Origin: Pseudomonas trivialis
GTDB lineage: Bacteria; Pseudomonadota; Gammaproteobacteria; Pseudomonadales; Pseudomonadaceae
Assembly (NCBI RefSeq): GCF_001439805.1
Contig: NZ_JYLK01000018.1
Span: 62,001 to 126,000 of the forward strand
Reading direction: 5' to 3'
Length of the DNA stretch: 64,000 nt
The position numbers and the translations under genes were made by a program. Within the stretch, counting starts at the first letter, position 1. Each line of letters opens with the position of its first letter. Below are positions 42,501 through 48,765 of the stretch, piece after piece. The notes under the pieces were generated by a model, which ran no database searches, had not been told where the DNA came from, and worked only from the letters and a program-made list of their open reading frames with translations.

Positions 42501-42576
42501 GGCCGAAGAACGCGTTTCGCGGCTTCAGGGCAGCAGAAGGTTGGCGGGCCAGGAAGGCGAATTGGCGAACATCCAT
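33532..42576 (-). CDS. cdiA: CdiA/FhaB-type exoprotein with HINT and WHH nuclease (CdiA2)
   Basis: The 3014-residue protein has an extended signal peptide (ALILANALFWQPLLAQA), a TPS domain at about 50-320 (GNPNLKGGAASVILNE, VIVANPYGVTCSGCGF), long filamentous haemagglutinin repeats, a DUF637 region near 2250-2360 and a PT-HINT domain at about 2685-2835 (CCFAAGTMVATPDGERAIDA ... GHTFYVGKLSTWVHN). The tip ends in a WHH nuclease of the HNH/Endo VII class: Trp2982-His-His-His followed by QDTGRMQLVPEVFH. It starts 31 bases after cdiB and is followed at once by a SUKH immunity gene. CdiB should export it; the tip would be delivered to neighbouring cells and cut DNA. Confidence 0.95.
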   Translation of the reverse strand: MDVRQFAFLARQPSAALKPRNAFFGLPKRGLALILANALFWQPLLAQAEGIVVSAPGTTVGQAGNGVPVVNIATPNGAGLSHNQYSDYNVGPNGVILNNANGAVTNTQLGGFIVGNPNLKGGAASVILNEVNGGSPSQLRGYTEVAGQSAKVIVANPYGVTCSGCGFINTPNVTLTTGKPVLDANGQLQRYQVDGGAVTIDGEGLNASNVDRFEIITRTAKINAQINARELNVIAGRNDVDANTLNATPRADDGSAKPELAIDSSALGGMYAGAIKLVGTEAGVGVKLDGTLAASGGDIQLDANGRLSMAQAAATGNVKVTAQSVDLTDKVYATGNVQVTSAQALVNRKSIAAGQRIDLTAANLTNAGIIEAGVAPDNSRNSSGDLTINAQTVNTSSNLLASRALAITAAQALTNQGAIIQAKTVNVSSASVSNQGATARLFGEQALVVDAPAIVNLGGLIRFGDGQAATLTSANLDNRQGRIEMSGGSLALNSTELNNSGGQIVASQVTVNAGNLNNQNGVLLGNALTVNAGNIDNSLKGLLQADSGVLNLNATNAFNNSQGFAQAATDLNLTAGTLSSNANGVLSANTGTLTLAVAQQLNNAQGRLQAGQGNVQLGAANLDNQSGVITGKQLLLNVSGGQIDNRAGRVLGDQLDVRASGLDNRAAGLLAGGTQGVSLLLKGPGQLLNAQGRIQSEGLLQLQGERLDNSAGILLGNSVEVTAQTLNNSSKGALVSNGGDITFNVSDLLTNVDGVIDAGERSVLVKHLTTLNNNAGTLRGKRLDIAAQHLNNDAGQLLAGNQGLSYNGQDVSNRKGLILSGGALTELNTATLDNQGGTVQGDTLNVTAAKADNSGDGLMASLVGDLQLTVQALVNTGGKLFGKEQVTVSGATLDNSGNGQISGNRIALTSLDTLTNRGGLIEANQGLTLSGGNLDNSAGGQLRALGGASSSLNLSGAVNNQNGVLEFGSTAFSLDAASLNNQSGQVQHAGLGLFHLNTAGLSGSLGRINGMGTADWAFGKVDGLGSVQLNEALTYKSAQGLALKAGDRLASGKGLVLDVASLDNGGELLSDGDLSITTGGDITNSGRVSALQNLTVTANNLSQNGGRLAAVNTRLNLSGTLDNLGFLTARQQLDIAAAQINNRGTLGAQGALNLTAVNGITNAANSLLFSGGDMTLRSNGFSNLYGDVYSKGNLSFAAQDGGRAVLFSNRSGTVESEGSIGINAGFIENAKDEFELGQTLTTGSLSWVCGQHCGEKDNWEKGLITIYETYLEAATKDSVAARLVAGKNMLLQGDNVQNRYSLMAANGDLSITAGDLLNQGAATRTGQRKIVVITPGHVSDDLFESMQHVDVPAFNAATAAGHFDKARFEELKNRSPNSYPFEHISDVTTWTDNSGPGYDATLQAGGTVNLNVTRTLQNGTLHDNTLAQLTGRLGDDQTGIPVGGININLSKHANDPSAQAAGSVLPVAAVAPGGGFVPVDYTGTAFAPVDPTTAPNFQLPKGEYGLFVKNPDPTSRYLIETNPEFTSLSGFFSSDYMLGKLGFTGDNAWRRLGDGQYETRLIRDAVLAQTGQRFLAGGLYSDADQFRYLMDNALASKDALRLSLGVTLTSQQVGALTHDIVWMENRVIDGQTVLVPVLYLAQAESRNVRGNSLIQGRDLNLVTGGDLINVGTLRASNNLTAASRGGSIYTGGLVEAGNNLSLLADDSIRNAMAGEIRGKQVSLAALKGDITNDTTAIQVRDGAGMRTLTDTSAGTIVARENLAMDAGRDLTNRGALVAGNDATLRAGRDLNLIAASDTSVKHEIRDGGEKSSITTDVKNLAASVTAGGNLTMKAGQDVNIIGSSATAGKDLTVEAGRDFNVASVSDMHNVEGKEKHGKKRIKTSDDQTTQVASVLTAGGDFVSQAGRDTTIVASKISAGNEAYLYSGDKLSLLAAQDSTYSLYDMKKKGGWGAKETKRDEVTRVTNVGTEIKTGGDLSLVSGGDQLYQRAKLNSGNDLTIASGGAVTFEAVKDLHQESHEKSKSDLAWTSAKGKGNTDETLRQSELQAQGALAIKAVNGLKIDIKQINQNTVSQTIDVMVKADPQLAWLKEAEKRGDVDWRQVKELHDSFKYSHSSLGQGAMLAIIIVVTVLTAGAASALAASAGSAVGAGSTMAAATAATAATSTTAAVAGTAAGLGNVIATASLTSLASTGVVSTINNKGNLGAAFKETFSSDSLKQSLIAGASAGFVNYASGNWFGAQSDPVTNKVSGPSVVPHWNDPAAIGRFGTIQLAGGAVRGTLSEALGQGSFKDAMKGSLFDVMQATAFTGVGDFGNAFKLQDSGLSKTALHAVVGGLLSEAMGGDFKTGAMAAGANEALIVALDKSPLLSGNDPAEHDRLVNAASKLVGLLAAASVNGDVAMGSEIAGNAQSYNRKLHVQEEKRLAQEAKSLDATKGQSRSGFEWDALLTFVAGGEVDQKTNNELQGILAGYGPSNPEGQALGDDLTVARGVITKLQNEKVLLTWGDGSPIVANGGQVVAFKSTEKQYKDSLLFNPSSNTTYNNEPGGMGVVPDAWSEQYGERTAITKLPEIAALSSDAASQAEQIDRLRVLASGGINSDIDLKLLAELMPVGGVGKGALLSAIKELAARDALAVKGTEAIAGKAAETVAGKGIESAAGKGLDAAAGKGTEQFANQAQAKLAGYSPCCFAAGTMVATPDGERAIDALRVGDVVWTKPEEGGEPFASKVSATHIRTDQPIYQLTLVKNGSTGEGLTETLQVTPGHPFYVPARKGFVPLIELKPGDQLQSLGDGATQEASISVVSIKLLQSQGKTYNLTVDIGHTFYVGKLSTWVHNVGPCYECNSGGCSLHGNLGDLPYDSRTMREELVNKYGADNVLSTTVPPAGMPNVKLAGMHKDIVLPDGTSARVVFDNKGFPIFDDITKFDTQINIRDFRAASYDGQLRMATRDLRVQIENGAFPRSAFTDVQLKAIRSGQDKIPGYTWHHHQDTGRMQLVPEVFHNGARHVGWESMSKGQ

Positions 42577-42607
42577 TTCAAAATTCTCGTTGCAGCGGGG
42601 CGTTTAA

Positions 42608-44326
42608 TTACAGGAAGAAATCCAGGCGGAAGTAGATCGGCGCTTCGCGCTCGGTGACTACGCCAGGTCGTTCCAAAGAGTGGGCAAAGGTCACGCTGGT
42701 GCTGACGTTTTTGCCACGGGCGAACAGCTCCAGGGAGTTGCTGGACACCCGGCCGTGGTTGTCGTCGTTGTAGCGGTCGTTGGTGATCACGCCCTGGTCG
42801 TAGCCGACGCTGGCGCCGTATTCGGCAAAAGCCGGGCGCATCCAGTCGAGGGTCACCGGACGTGCCCAGCGCACTTCGTTGCGCCAGTAGCCGCCGCTGT
42901 CGCCGGTCAGCAGTTGGTCCTTGAAGCCGCGCACCGAGGCCGAGCCGCCGAGGCTCATGCGTTGCGGCGAGAACAGGATGTCTTCGCTGCGTTGGCCGGT
43001 GGCCAGGCTGCTGAAGCTGAACGACTCGCCCCACAGGCTGAACGGTTGCAGGTAGCTGACGGTGGCGGTGTATTTGCGGTAGCGCGAATTGGGCTGGCGC
43101 CGGCCAAGCGGGTCGCGTTCGTCCTGGGACTGGGCGTCGAACAGGCCGATGCCGTTTTGCATGCCCAGGTCCAGGTTGACGAATGCGGTGCCGATGCGCC
43201 GCCCATGGTTGATGCCCAGTTGCAGTTCGCTGAGGCGGTTGCTGCTGGGCGCGGTGCGTACGTCGAGGATGTAGTTGTTGGTGCGCAGGTGCGCCAGGCC
43301 GACGTTGACCGAGGTCTTGCTCACGTCATCGCGGTGGATCACTCGCTCGGCGCGCAGTTGGTGGTTCTGGTTGTCGCCGTCCTGCTTGAACTTGAAGTTG
43401 TTGGTGACGCCGAAGGTGCGGTAGTCGCTCTCGCTGTAGGTGTAGCTGAAGTTCCACCAGCCCCACGGCACGTTGTAGTAGAGCATGGTGTTCTTCGAGG
43501 TTTTCTGGTGGTCGCTGACCGCGTCGTGGCCGCCGCGCAGAATCAGTTGGTCGGCCAGGCCCAGCGGGCTGTCCCACTCAAGGCCGGCGCCCCATTGCTG
43601 CTCGCCGGTGCTCTTCTGGCCGTCGTTGTTACGCGACAGGCTGGCGCGCCAGGGCTTTTGCGGGGTGTTCTTGACCACCACGTCGCTGCCGCCGATCTGT
43701 TGGCCGGGGGTCAGTTCCATTTGCGCCTGTTTGGACGGCAGGCGGTTGAGCTGGTCCACCAGTTGCTCGACTTCGCGCAGGTTCAGCGGCTCGCCGACTT
43801 TGCCGGGAAAGGCCATGGCCAGTTCGCGGTCGGTCACCGTGCTGCCTTCGGCACTTTTCAGGGCTTCGAGTTTGCCTTCGACCACCAGCACCTGCAGGTG
43901 GCCGCTGGAGAGGTCCTGTTGCGGCAGGTAGGCGCGGCTGGTGACGCGGCCTTTGGCGATGTAGTAGTCGGTGATGACCTTGAGCAGTTCATTGAGCTGC
44001 GACACGCCCAGGCACTGGCCAAGGTAGGGCTTGAGCAGCATGGCGCGGTCGCTGGCGGGCAGGCTGTCGGCGCCTTTGAGTTCGATGTCCTGGATCGGAA
44101 AGCAGCGGCTGTCGGCGGGCGCGGCCGGAGCGTCAGGCTTGGCCTCTTTGCCAGGCAGGTCCTTGAGTTCCTGCAGGCGCCGCTGCTGTTCTTCGAGCAG
44201 GCGGTTCTGCCGGTCGCGGATCAGGTCCTGATCCCCAGGCGTGGGGGCGGCGAAGGCGCTGTTCTGGCTCACACACGTGAGCAGGAGGGTGCACAGCAAC
44301 AACCGAATCCGTAGCGATAGGGACAT
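42608..44326 (-). CDS. cdiB: CdiB/FhaC-type two-partner secretion transporter
   Basis: The 572-residue protein has a signal peptide, a plug-helix region rich in Gln/Glu (DRQNRLLEEQQRRLQELK), two POTRA-type segments (CFPIQDIELKGADSLPAS and GVSQLNELLKVITDYYIAKG) and a beta barrel. The barrel includes SLGGSASVRGFKDQ near residue 465, the VRGF loop motif of TpsB transporters, and the protein ends in FRLDFFL with a terminal aromatic. The ATG at 44326 is chosen because it directly gives the signal peptide; an upstream ATG at 44428 does not. It is the only transporter gene in the locus and precedes cdiA2 by 31 bases. Confidence 0.93.
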   Translation of the reverse strand: MSLSLRIRLLLCTLLLTCVSQNSAFAAPTPGDQDLIRDRQNRLLEEQQRRLQELKDLPGKEAKPDAPAAPADSRCFPIQDIELKGADSLPASDRAMLLKPYLGQCLGVSQLNELLKVITDYYIAKGRVTSRAYLPQQDLSSGHLQVLVVEGKLEALKSAEGSTVTDRELAMAFPGKVGEPLNLREVEQLVDQLNRLPSKQAQMELTPGQQIGGSDVVVKNTPQKPWRASLSRNNDGQKSTGEQQWGAGLEWDSPLGLADQLILRGGHDAVSDHQKTSKNTMLYYNVPWGWWNFSYTYSESDYRTFGVTNNFKFKQDGDNQNHQLRAERVIHRDDVSKTSVNVGLAHLRTNNYILDVRTAPSSNRLSELQLGINHGRRIGTAFVNLDLGMQNGIGLFDAQSQDERDPLGRRQPNSRYRKYTATVSYLQPFSLWGESFSFSSLATGQRSEDILFSPQRMSLGGSASVRGFKDQLLTGDSGGYWRNEVRWARPVTLDWMRPAFAEYGASVGYDQGVITNDRYNDDNHGRVSSNSLELFARGKNVSTSVTFAHSLERPGVVTEREAPIYFRLDFFL

Positions 44327-44640
44327 GTTCGATCCATCGAAAATCAAGGGTCGGCAAACTACCATCGAAGCGGTGTCAATCCAATGAATGGGATTTGACG
44401 GCACGCGGCACCGGCAGAGTTGCAACATCTTGATAAATAAAAATAAAAAACAATAAAAAGCGTAATCGTGCCGTGACTGAAACGATTATTCCGACAGACG
44501 GATACACTTTTGATTATGAATCGGCTGATAACCAATGACTGCCATTAAATAGCCATTAGGAAATTGCCGAGCTAGGGCTTAGTACCGAAGGATGCAGATA
44601 AGTTCGCGAGGGGAGTGTGAATTGGATCGCATAAATGGCA
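44327..44640 (-). promoter_or_regulatory. cdiB upstream region with relic of a small ORF
   Basis: The stretch 44327-44578 aligns with the cdiA1 upstream region (18743-19016). At 44579-44640 the reading frame SPRELICILRY plus stop aligns with the end of the small ORF at 19017-19145 (SPQELFQPSRY). The 5' part of that ORF is missing here. The remaining gap up to pgaD holds a REPIN. Confidence 0.5.
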
Positions 44641-44687
44641 ATTGCGGAGGTAATTCAGCTGTGCAGATTACTGTGGGAGGGCTTTTT

Positions 44688-44820
44688 GTGGCGAGCGGGC
44701 TTGCCCCGCGTTGGGGTGCGAAGCGCCCCCAATCCAGTAAAACGCGGTGTACCTGATACGGCTCAGCGCCTGGTTTTGGGGCTGCTGCGCAGCCCAACGA
44801 AGGACAAGCCTGCTCGCCAC
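44688..44820. repeat. REPIN, copy A
   Basis: A 133-bp palindromic element starts GTGGCGAGCGGGCTTGCCCC and ends in an inverted version (AAGCCTGCTCGCCAC). It is almost identical to 51432-51564 and in the same orientation. It lies between cdiB and pgaD. Confidence 0.85.
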
Positions 44821-44934
44821 AGGGAATCTGCGCTTAACTGAACGGCATGAGGGCTTGCCACAACAGCCCGCTCGGCTATGGCTGTGGAGCAAGCCCCTTC
44901 CATATTTGGATCTTCGTGACCGGATGGGCGCCGT

Positions 44935-45411
44935 CTACGTTCGGAATTTTTCCTGCCCCGGCACCAGCGTCAGCGGCGCGCGTTCCACGTCACGGGAGAC
45001 GTGGGATTTCACTTCGCCCACACCGCCCTCTTCGTCGTTGTGAATCACCAGCACGCCTGGTCTGCGCAGTTGCTCGAGGTCGCCCTCGGCCAGATTGAAG
45101 CTTTCACTCAAATGCTGGTCGCTCAGCGCATTGGCCTCGGCGCGGCGTTGGGCGAATTTGCGGCCCTTGCGTTGCTGGTAACGCGCCCAGCTGACGAGGA
45201 TCAACGCGTTGAACACGGCGATCCACAGGTAGATCTGCAGGGTATTGAGCGCGGCGAAGATCGGCGCTTCGATGCGCGGTCCGCCATGGGTTTCCAGCAT
45301 GGCGCCGATGCCGCGCGCCAGCAGCCAGACCAGGCCGCCCCAGGCGAGCAGGGTCAGCGCCACATCGATGAGCCACATCACGGCATGTTGGCGAGTTCTG
45401 ACAAGTTTCAT
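44935..45411 (-). CDS. pgaD: PgaD, poly-N-acetylglucosamine synthase auxiliary subunit
   Basis: The 158-residue protein has two transmembrane helices (about residues 12-35 and 55-78) and a charged cytoplasmic C-terminus, the PgaD layout. The ATG at 45411 lies one base after the pgaC stop (TGACATG). PgaD supports PgaC in making poly-beta-1,6-N-acetylglucosamine at the inner membrane, and in E. coli both are needed for activation by cyclic di-GMP. It closes the pgaABCD operon. Confidence 0.88.
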   Translation of the reverse strand: MKLVRTRQHAVMWLIDVALTLLAWGGLVWLLARGIGAMLETHGGPRIEAPIFAALNTLQIYLWIAVFNALILVSWARYQQRKGRKFAQRRAEANALSDQHLSESFNLAEGDLEQLRRPGVLVIHNDEEGGVGEVKSHVSRDVERAPLTLVPGQEKFRT

Positions 45412-45412
45412 G

Positions 45413-46753
45413 TCACGCCTCCTTTTCGATTGGTTTGATGCCACGGTCCGGGCTCACCCAGCGCGCGCGTTTCTGGTGCTGGTTGAACAGCACCTTGGGG
45501 AAGCTGACCAGGGTGGTAAACAGGCTGACCAGCCAGAACACCATCGGGTACCACACGGTCCAGAACAGGGTTTTCCACAGGTCCTTTTCGTAGCGCCGGT
45601 CGATCAGGATGCTCACGGCGAACTGAATCAGGCACACCATCGCCAGCACCAGGCCGGTAAATGCCGGCGGCATCAGGGAGTCGACTGCGATGGCCTGGGG
45701 CAGCGGGATGAATTTGCCCACACCCCAGAAGATCACCGAAAGCATGAAGGTGAAGGCCCAACCGGTGGACAGGCAGTATTCGAACAGCAGCGGCCACAGG
45801 TAGCGATGACGCCATTGCCAGATGCCACGAATGTTCTTGAACAGCACTTCGGCGCCGCCCTGGGCCCAGCGCAGGCGCTGCTTCCACAGGCCGCCGACGG
45901 TCTCGGGCATCAGGATCCAGCACAGTGCGCGTGGCTCGTAGAAGATCGCCCAGTGATCGAGTTGCAGCTTCCAGCTGACGTCGATGTCCTCGGTGATCAT
46001 GTCGGTGCTCCAGTAATCGATGCGGTCCAGCGCCTTCTTGCGAAACGCCACCACCACCCCCGACACCGTGAAGATCCGGCCGAACACCCGCTGGGTGCGT
46101 TTGATCAAGCCGATGATCGACGAGAACTCACCCACCTGCACGCGGCCGATCAGGGTCGACCGGGTGCGGATGCGCGGGTTGCCGGTGACGGCGCCCAGGC
46201 GCGGGTTGTCGAGCATCGGCGCGACCAGGTAGGCCGCCGCATTTCTGTCGAGCAGCGCGTCGCCGTCGATGCACACCAGGTATTCGCTGCGCGCAGCCAC
46301 CGCACCCATGCGCAGGGCCACGGCCTTGCCCTGGTTCTGCGCCAGGTGCAGCACGCGCAAACGCGGGTGTTGCAGGGCCAGCGCGTCGAGCAAAGCGGCG
46401 GTGTTGTCCTTGGAGCCGTCGTTGACCGCGATCACTTCGATGTTCGGGTACAACTGGTCCAGCGCGGCATGAATGGTCTCGCCAACGTTATCGCCCTCGT
46501 TGTAGCAAGGGATGATGATCGAGATCAGCGGGTTGCCGGCCAGCGTCGGCGCGGGGGTGTCTTCTTCCCACGGCCAGTGACGCTCCCAGTGCAGCCAGAA
46601 GTACAGGCCGCCGGCGATCCACAGCGCCGACATGAACAGCGGGTAGAAGAACACGAAGTCCATCAGGAACTGCCCGGTGACCAGGAAGATCAGGCCCAGG
46701 GGCACGCCCAGCACCAGCGCCAACACGAATAAAGCCAGGATTCTGTCGAACAT
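45413..46753 (-). CDS. pgaC: PgaC, poly-beta-1,6-N-acetylglucosamine synthase
   Basis: The 446-residue inner-membrane GT2 synthase has two N-terminal transmembrane helices, a glycosyltransferase domain with NDGS (111-114), DGD (163-165), TEDID (254-258) and QRLRW (292-296), and three or so C-terminal helices. These residues bind UDP-GlcNAc and the metal and grip the growing chain. The ATG at 46753 lies 2 bases after the pgaB stop and an upstream extension to 46879 is rejected. It is the catalytic subunit of biofilm exopolysaccharide synthesis. Confidence 0.95.
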   Translation of the reverse strand: MFDRILALFVLALVLGVPLGLIFLVTGQFLMDFVFFYPLFMSALWIAGGLYFWLHWERHWPWEEDTPAPTLAGNPLISIIIPCYNEGDNVGETIHAALDQLYPNIEVIAVNDGSKDNTAALLDALALQHPRLRVLHLAQNQGKAVALRMGAVAARSEYLVCIDGDALLDRNAAAYLVAPMLDNPRLGAVTGNPRIRTRSTLIGRVQVGEFSSIIGLIKRTQRVFGRIFTVSGVVVAFRKKALDRIDYWSTDMITEDIDVSWKLQLDHWAIFYEPRALCWILMPETVGGLWKQRLRWAQGGAEVLFKNIRGIWQWRHRYLWPLLFEYCLSTGWAFTFMLSVIFWGVGKFIPLPQAIAVDSLMPPAFTGLVLAMVCLIQFAVSILIDRRYEKDLWKTLFWTVWYPMVFWLVSLFTTLVSFPKVLFNQHQKRARWVSPDRGIKPIEKEA

Positions 46754-46755
46754 GG

Positions 46756-48753
46756 TCAAGGGTTCCATTGGTTGGAAAGGGCCGGACGTACCGTCTTCAG
46801 GTCCGGGGAATCTTCCAGAAAGTTGTCCGGGTAGTAGCCGAAGCTGGTGACGCCCTGGCGCTTGAGCACGCCCATCCATTGCGCCATCTGCACGCCGTCG
46901 ATATCCGGTGCGGCCTGGGTACGCCAGTCTTTGGCCTGCAGCTCGAACACGGTGCGTTCAAGCGCACCCGGACGGGCCTTGACGGTGGCCACCAGTTTCT
47001 CCAGCCAGGCATTGGATTGCTTCAGCGTCTGGCCTTCCATCAACGGCATGGCCATGGGTGCGGTCCAGTCGTAGGCCTGGAGGAAATCGTCGAGGTTCTG
47101 CGCGAACCACGCTTCGCTGTCGGGGTTGAGCATCGGCTCGGCGAAGATATTGCGCGCGGTCTGCACCTGCGGGCCGCCGATGGCGCGCACCCTGGCGGTC
47201 AACTCCTGGGTGAAGTCGATCAGGTAGCGGCTCTTGAAGCGGGTCCAGCGCTGCATCACGGCCGGGTCGGCACGCAACGCGGCGATGTTGCCGGGCAAGC
47301 CGTTGTCGGCGTAGGCCTTGAGCGCGGCGGGGCTGGCGTCTTCGAAATCCGTGAGCACCGCGTCGTCGTGGTAGAGCACGCCGTCGATGGCACTGTTGCG
47401 CGCCAGGTCCTCGTAGATTTCACCAATGAGCCTGCGTACCTGCGGGTCGAACGGCGACAGGCGTTTGTATTGATCGGCGTCCGTGGCCACCTGGCCGGTG
47501 TGCGGATCCCACCGCGTAACGCGCGGCAGCTTGGGGTCGAGGGCGAAACTCAGCACCGGCATCCAGGCATACACGGCGGCATGGGCGCGGGTGCGCAGTT
47601 GCCAGGCGACGCGGTTGAACAGGTCGGCGCGCACCGGCAGGTGGCGGTTGGGGAAGTACAGCGAGTGCACGAGGCCATCGCCCTTGGGGTCGGCGAAGGC
47701 TTGCAGGAACACGGTGCCTGCGCCCATGTCCACCACGCGCTGCACCAACTGGTCGAGGTTGCGCGCCTGCTGGGCCGGGTCCGGGTCGTAGACGTTGTCC
47801 AGGTCCACATGCAGCACGCGCATCGGCGCCTTGGCCTGCACGGCGACAATGCTGTTGGCGAAGTGCTCGCCGTCCGGGTCGGAGGCCACCAGAAAACGCG
47901 GGCTGTCCATTAGGTTGCCCAGGCTGTCGAGGCCGTCTTCCAGGGTCAGGGCCATCTGGTAGCCCTGCTCGCCGACCACCGCCAGGGACGTGCCCTTGGC
48001 CGCGCCATAAGGCCATACCCATACCCGTGGCGCCTTGCCCGTCACGCTGCGGATTTTCTGACTGATGGCCGCGACGTCAGCGCGCATCCGTGCCTGAAAC
48101 TGGGCATCGGTTTCGTAGCGGCCGGTCGCCGGGTCATAGCGCATGGACGTCGCTGCGGGTTCCAGGTTGCCCTGGGGGTTGGCCAGGATGCCTTTGTGGT
48201 TGTTGTCGGTGTGCGCGGCGATTTCCACCAGGCCCGACTGGGACACTTCGCGGATCTGCTGCCAGGTGAGGAATTCACCCCGCGGTCGTGGCGCGCCGGC
48301 AAAGTCCACCGGCTTGTCGAGTGGCGTATCGATCCAGTAGCCCACCGGCGCCAGCAACGCCGGCCAGTGGTAAGCGCGCAGAATCGGCATCACGCGGGTG
48401 TAGAAGCTGGCGTAACCATCGTCGAAGCTGAGCATGACGGCTTTGGGTGGCAAGACCGGCCCGCCACGGCGCGCGGCCAGAATCTGGTCGACGCTGACCG
48501 CCTGGTAGCCGTTCTCGCGCAGCCAGGCCAGCTGCTCGATCAGGCGCTCGGTGCGCACCGCCACCACGGTCTGGTCGGGATCGCGGTCACTGACGTCGTG
48601 GTAGGCGATGCCCAGGAAATGGTTTTTCGGCCACGGCGCTTCGTTGGCCAGTGTCGGCCGTTCGGCGGGTGGAGTGAATGGCGCGGGTTGCTGGGCGCAG
48701 GCACTGGCCAGCACTACACCCAGGACCAACAAGCAACGGCTGAGGACGGTCAT
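46756..48753 (-). CDS. pgaB: PgaB, poly-N-acetylglucosamine N-deacetylase
   Basis: The 665-residue lipoprotein has a lipobox LASAC (Cys19), a CE4 polysaccharide deacetylase domain with SFDDGY (109-114) and metal-site His181 and His186 in [10 protein letters not shown], and a C-terminal glycoside-hydrolase-like domain (from about 320, with [15 protein letters not shown]). It removes some acetyl groups from the polymer in the periplasm, which is needed for export through PgaA. It follows pgaA by 12 bases. Confidence 0.94.
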   Translation of the reverse strand: MTVLSRCLLVLGVVLASACAQQPAPFTPPAERPTLANEAPWPKNHFLGIAYHDVSDRDPDQTVVAVRTERLIEQLAWLRENGYQAVSVDQILAARRGGPVLPPKAVMLSFDDGYASFYTRVMPILRAYHWPALLAPVGYWIDTPLDKPVDFAGAPRPRGEFLTWQQIREVSQSGLVEIAAHTDNNHKGILANPQGNLEPAATSMRYDPATGRYETDAQFQARMRADVAAISQKIRSVTGKAPRVWVWPYGAAKGTSLAVVGEQGYQMALTLEDGLDSLGNLMDSPRFLVASDPDGEHFANSIVAVQAKAPMRVLHVDLDNVYDPDPAQQARNLDQLVQRVVDMGAGTVFLQAFADPKGDGLVHSLYFPNRHLPVRADLFNRVAWQLRTRAHAAVYAWMPVLSFALDPKLPRVTRWDPHTGQVATDADQYKRLSPFDPQVRRLIGEIYEDLARNSAIDGVLYHDDAVLTDFEDASPAALKAYADNGLPGNIAALRADPAVMQRWTRFKSRYLIDFTQELTARVRAIGGPQVQTARNIFAEPMLNPDSEAWFAQNLDDFLQAYDWTAPMAMPLMEGQTLKQSNAWLEKLVATVKARPGALERTVFELQAKDWRTQAAPDIDGVQMAQWMGVLKRQGVTSFGYYPDNFLEDSPDLKTVRPALSNQWNP

Positions 48754-48765
48754 GGTCGGGCTCTT

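Noticed and set aside
36220-42657. Long plus-strand frames opposite cdiA2 (including 36220-38454 and 39976-42657)
   Set aside because: Same reason: shadows of a repeat-rich gene, with Val/Ala/Gly/Gln-rich text and no recognisable domain.
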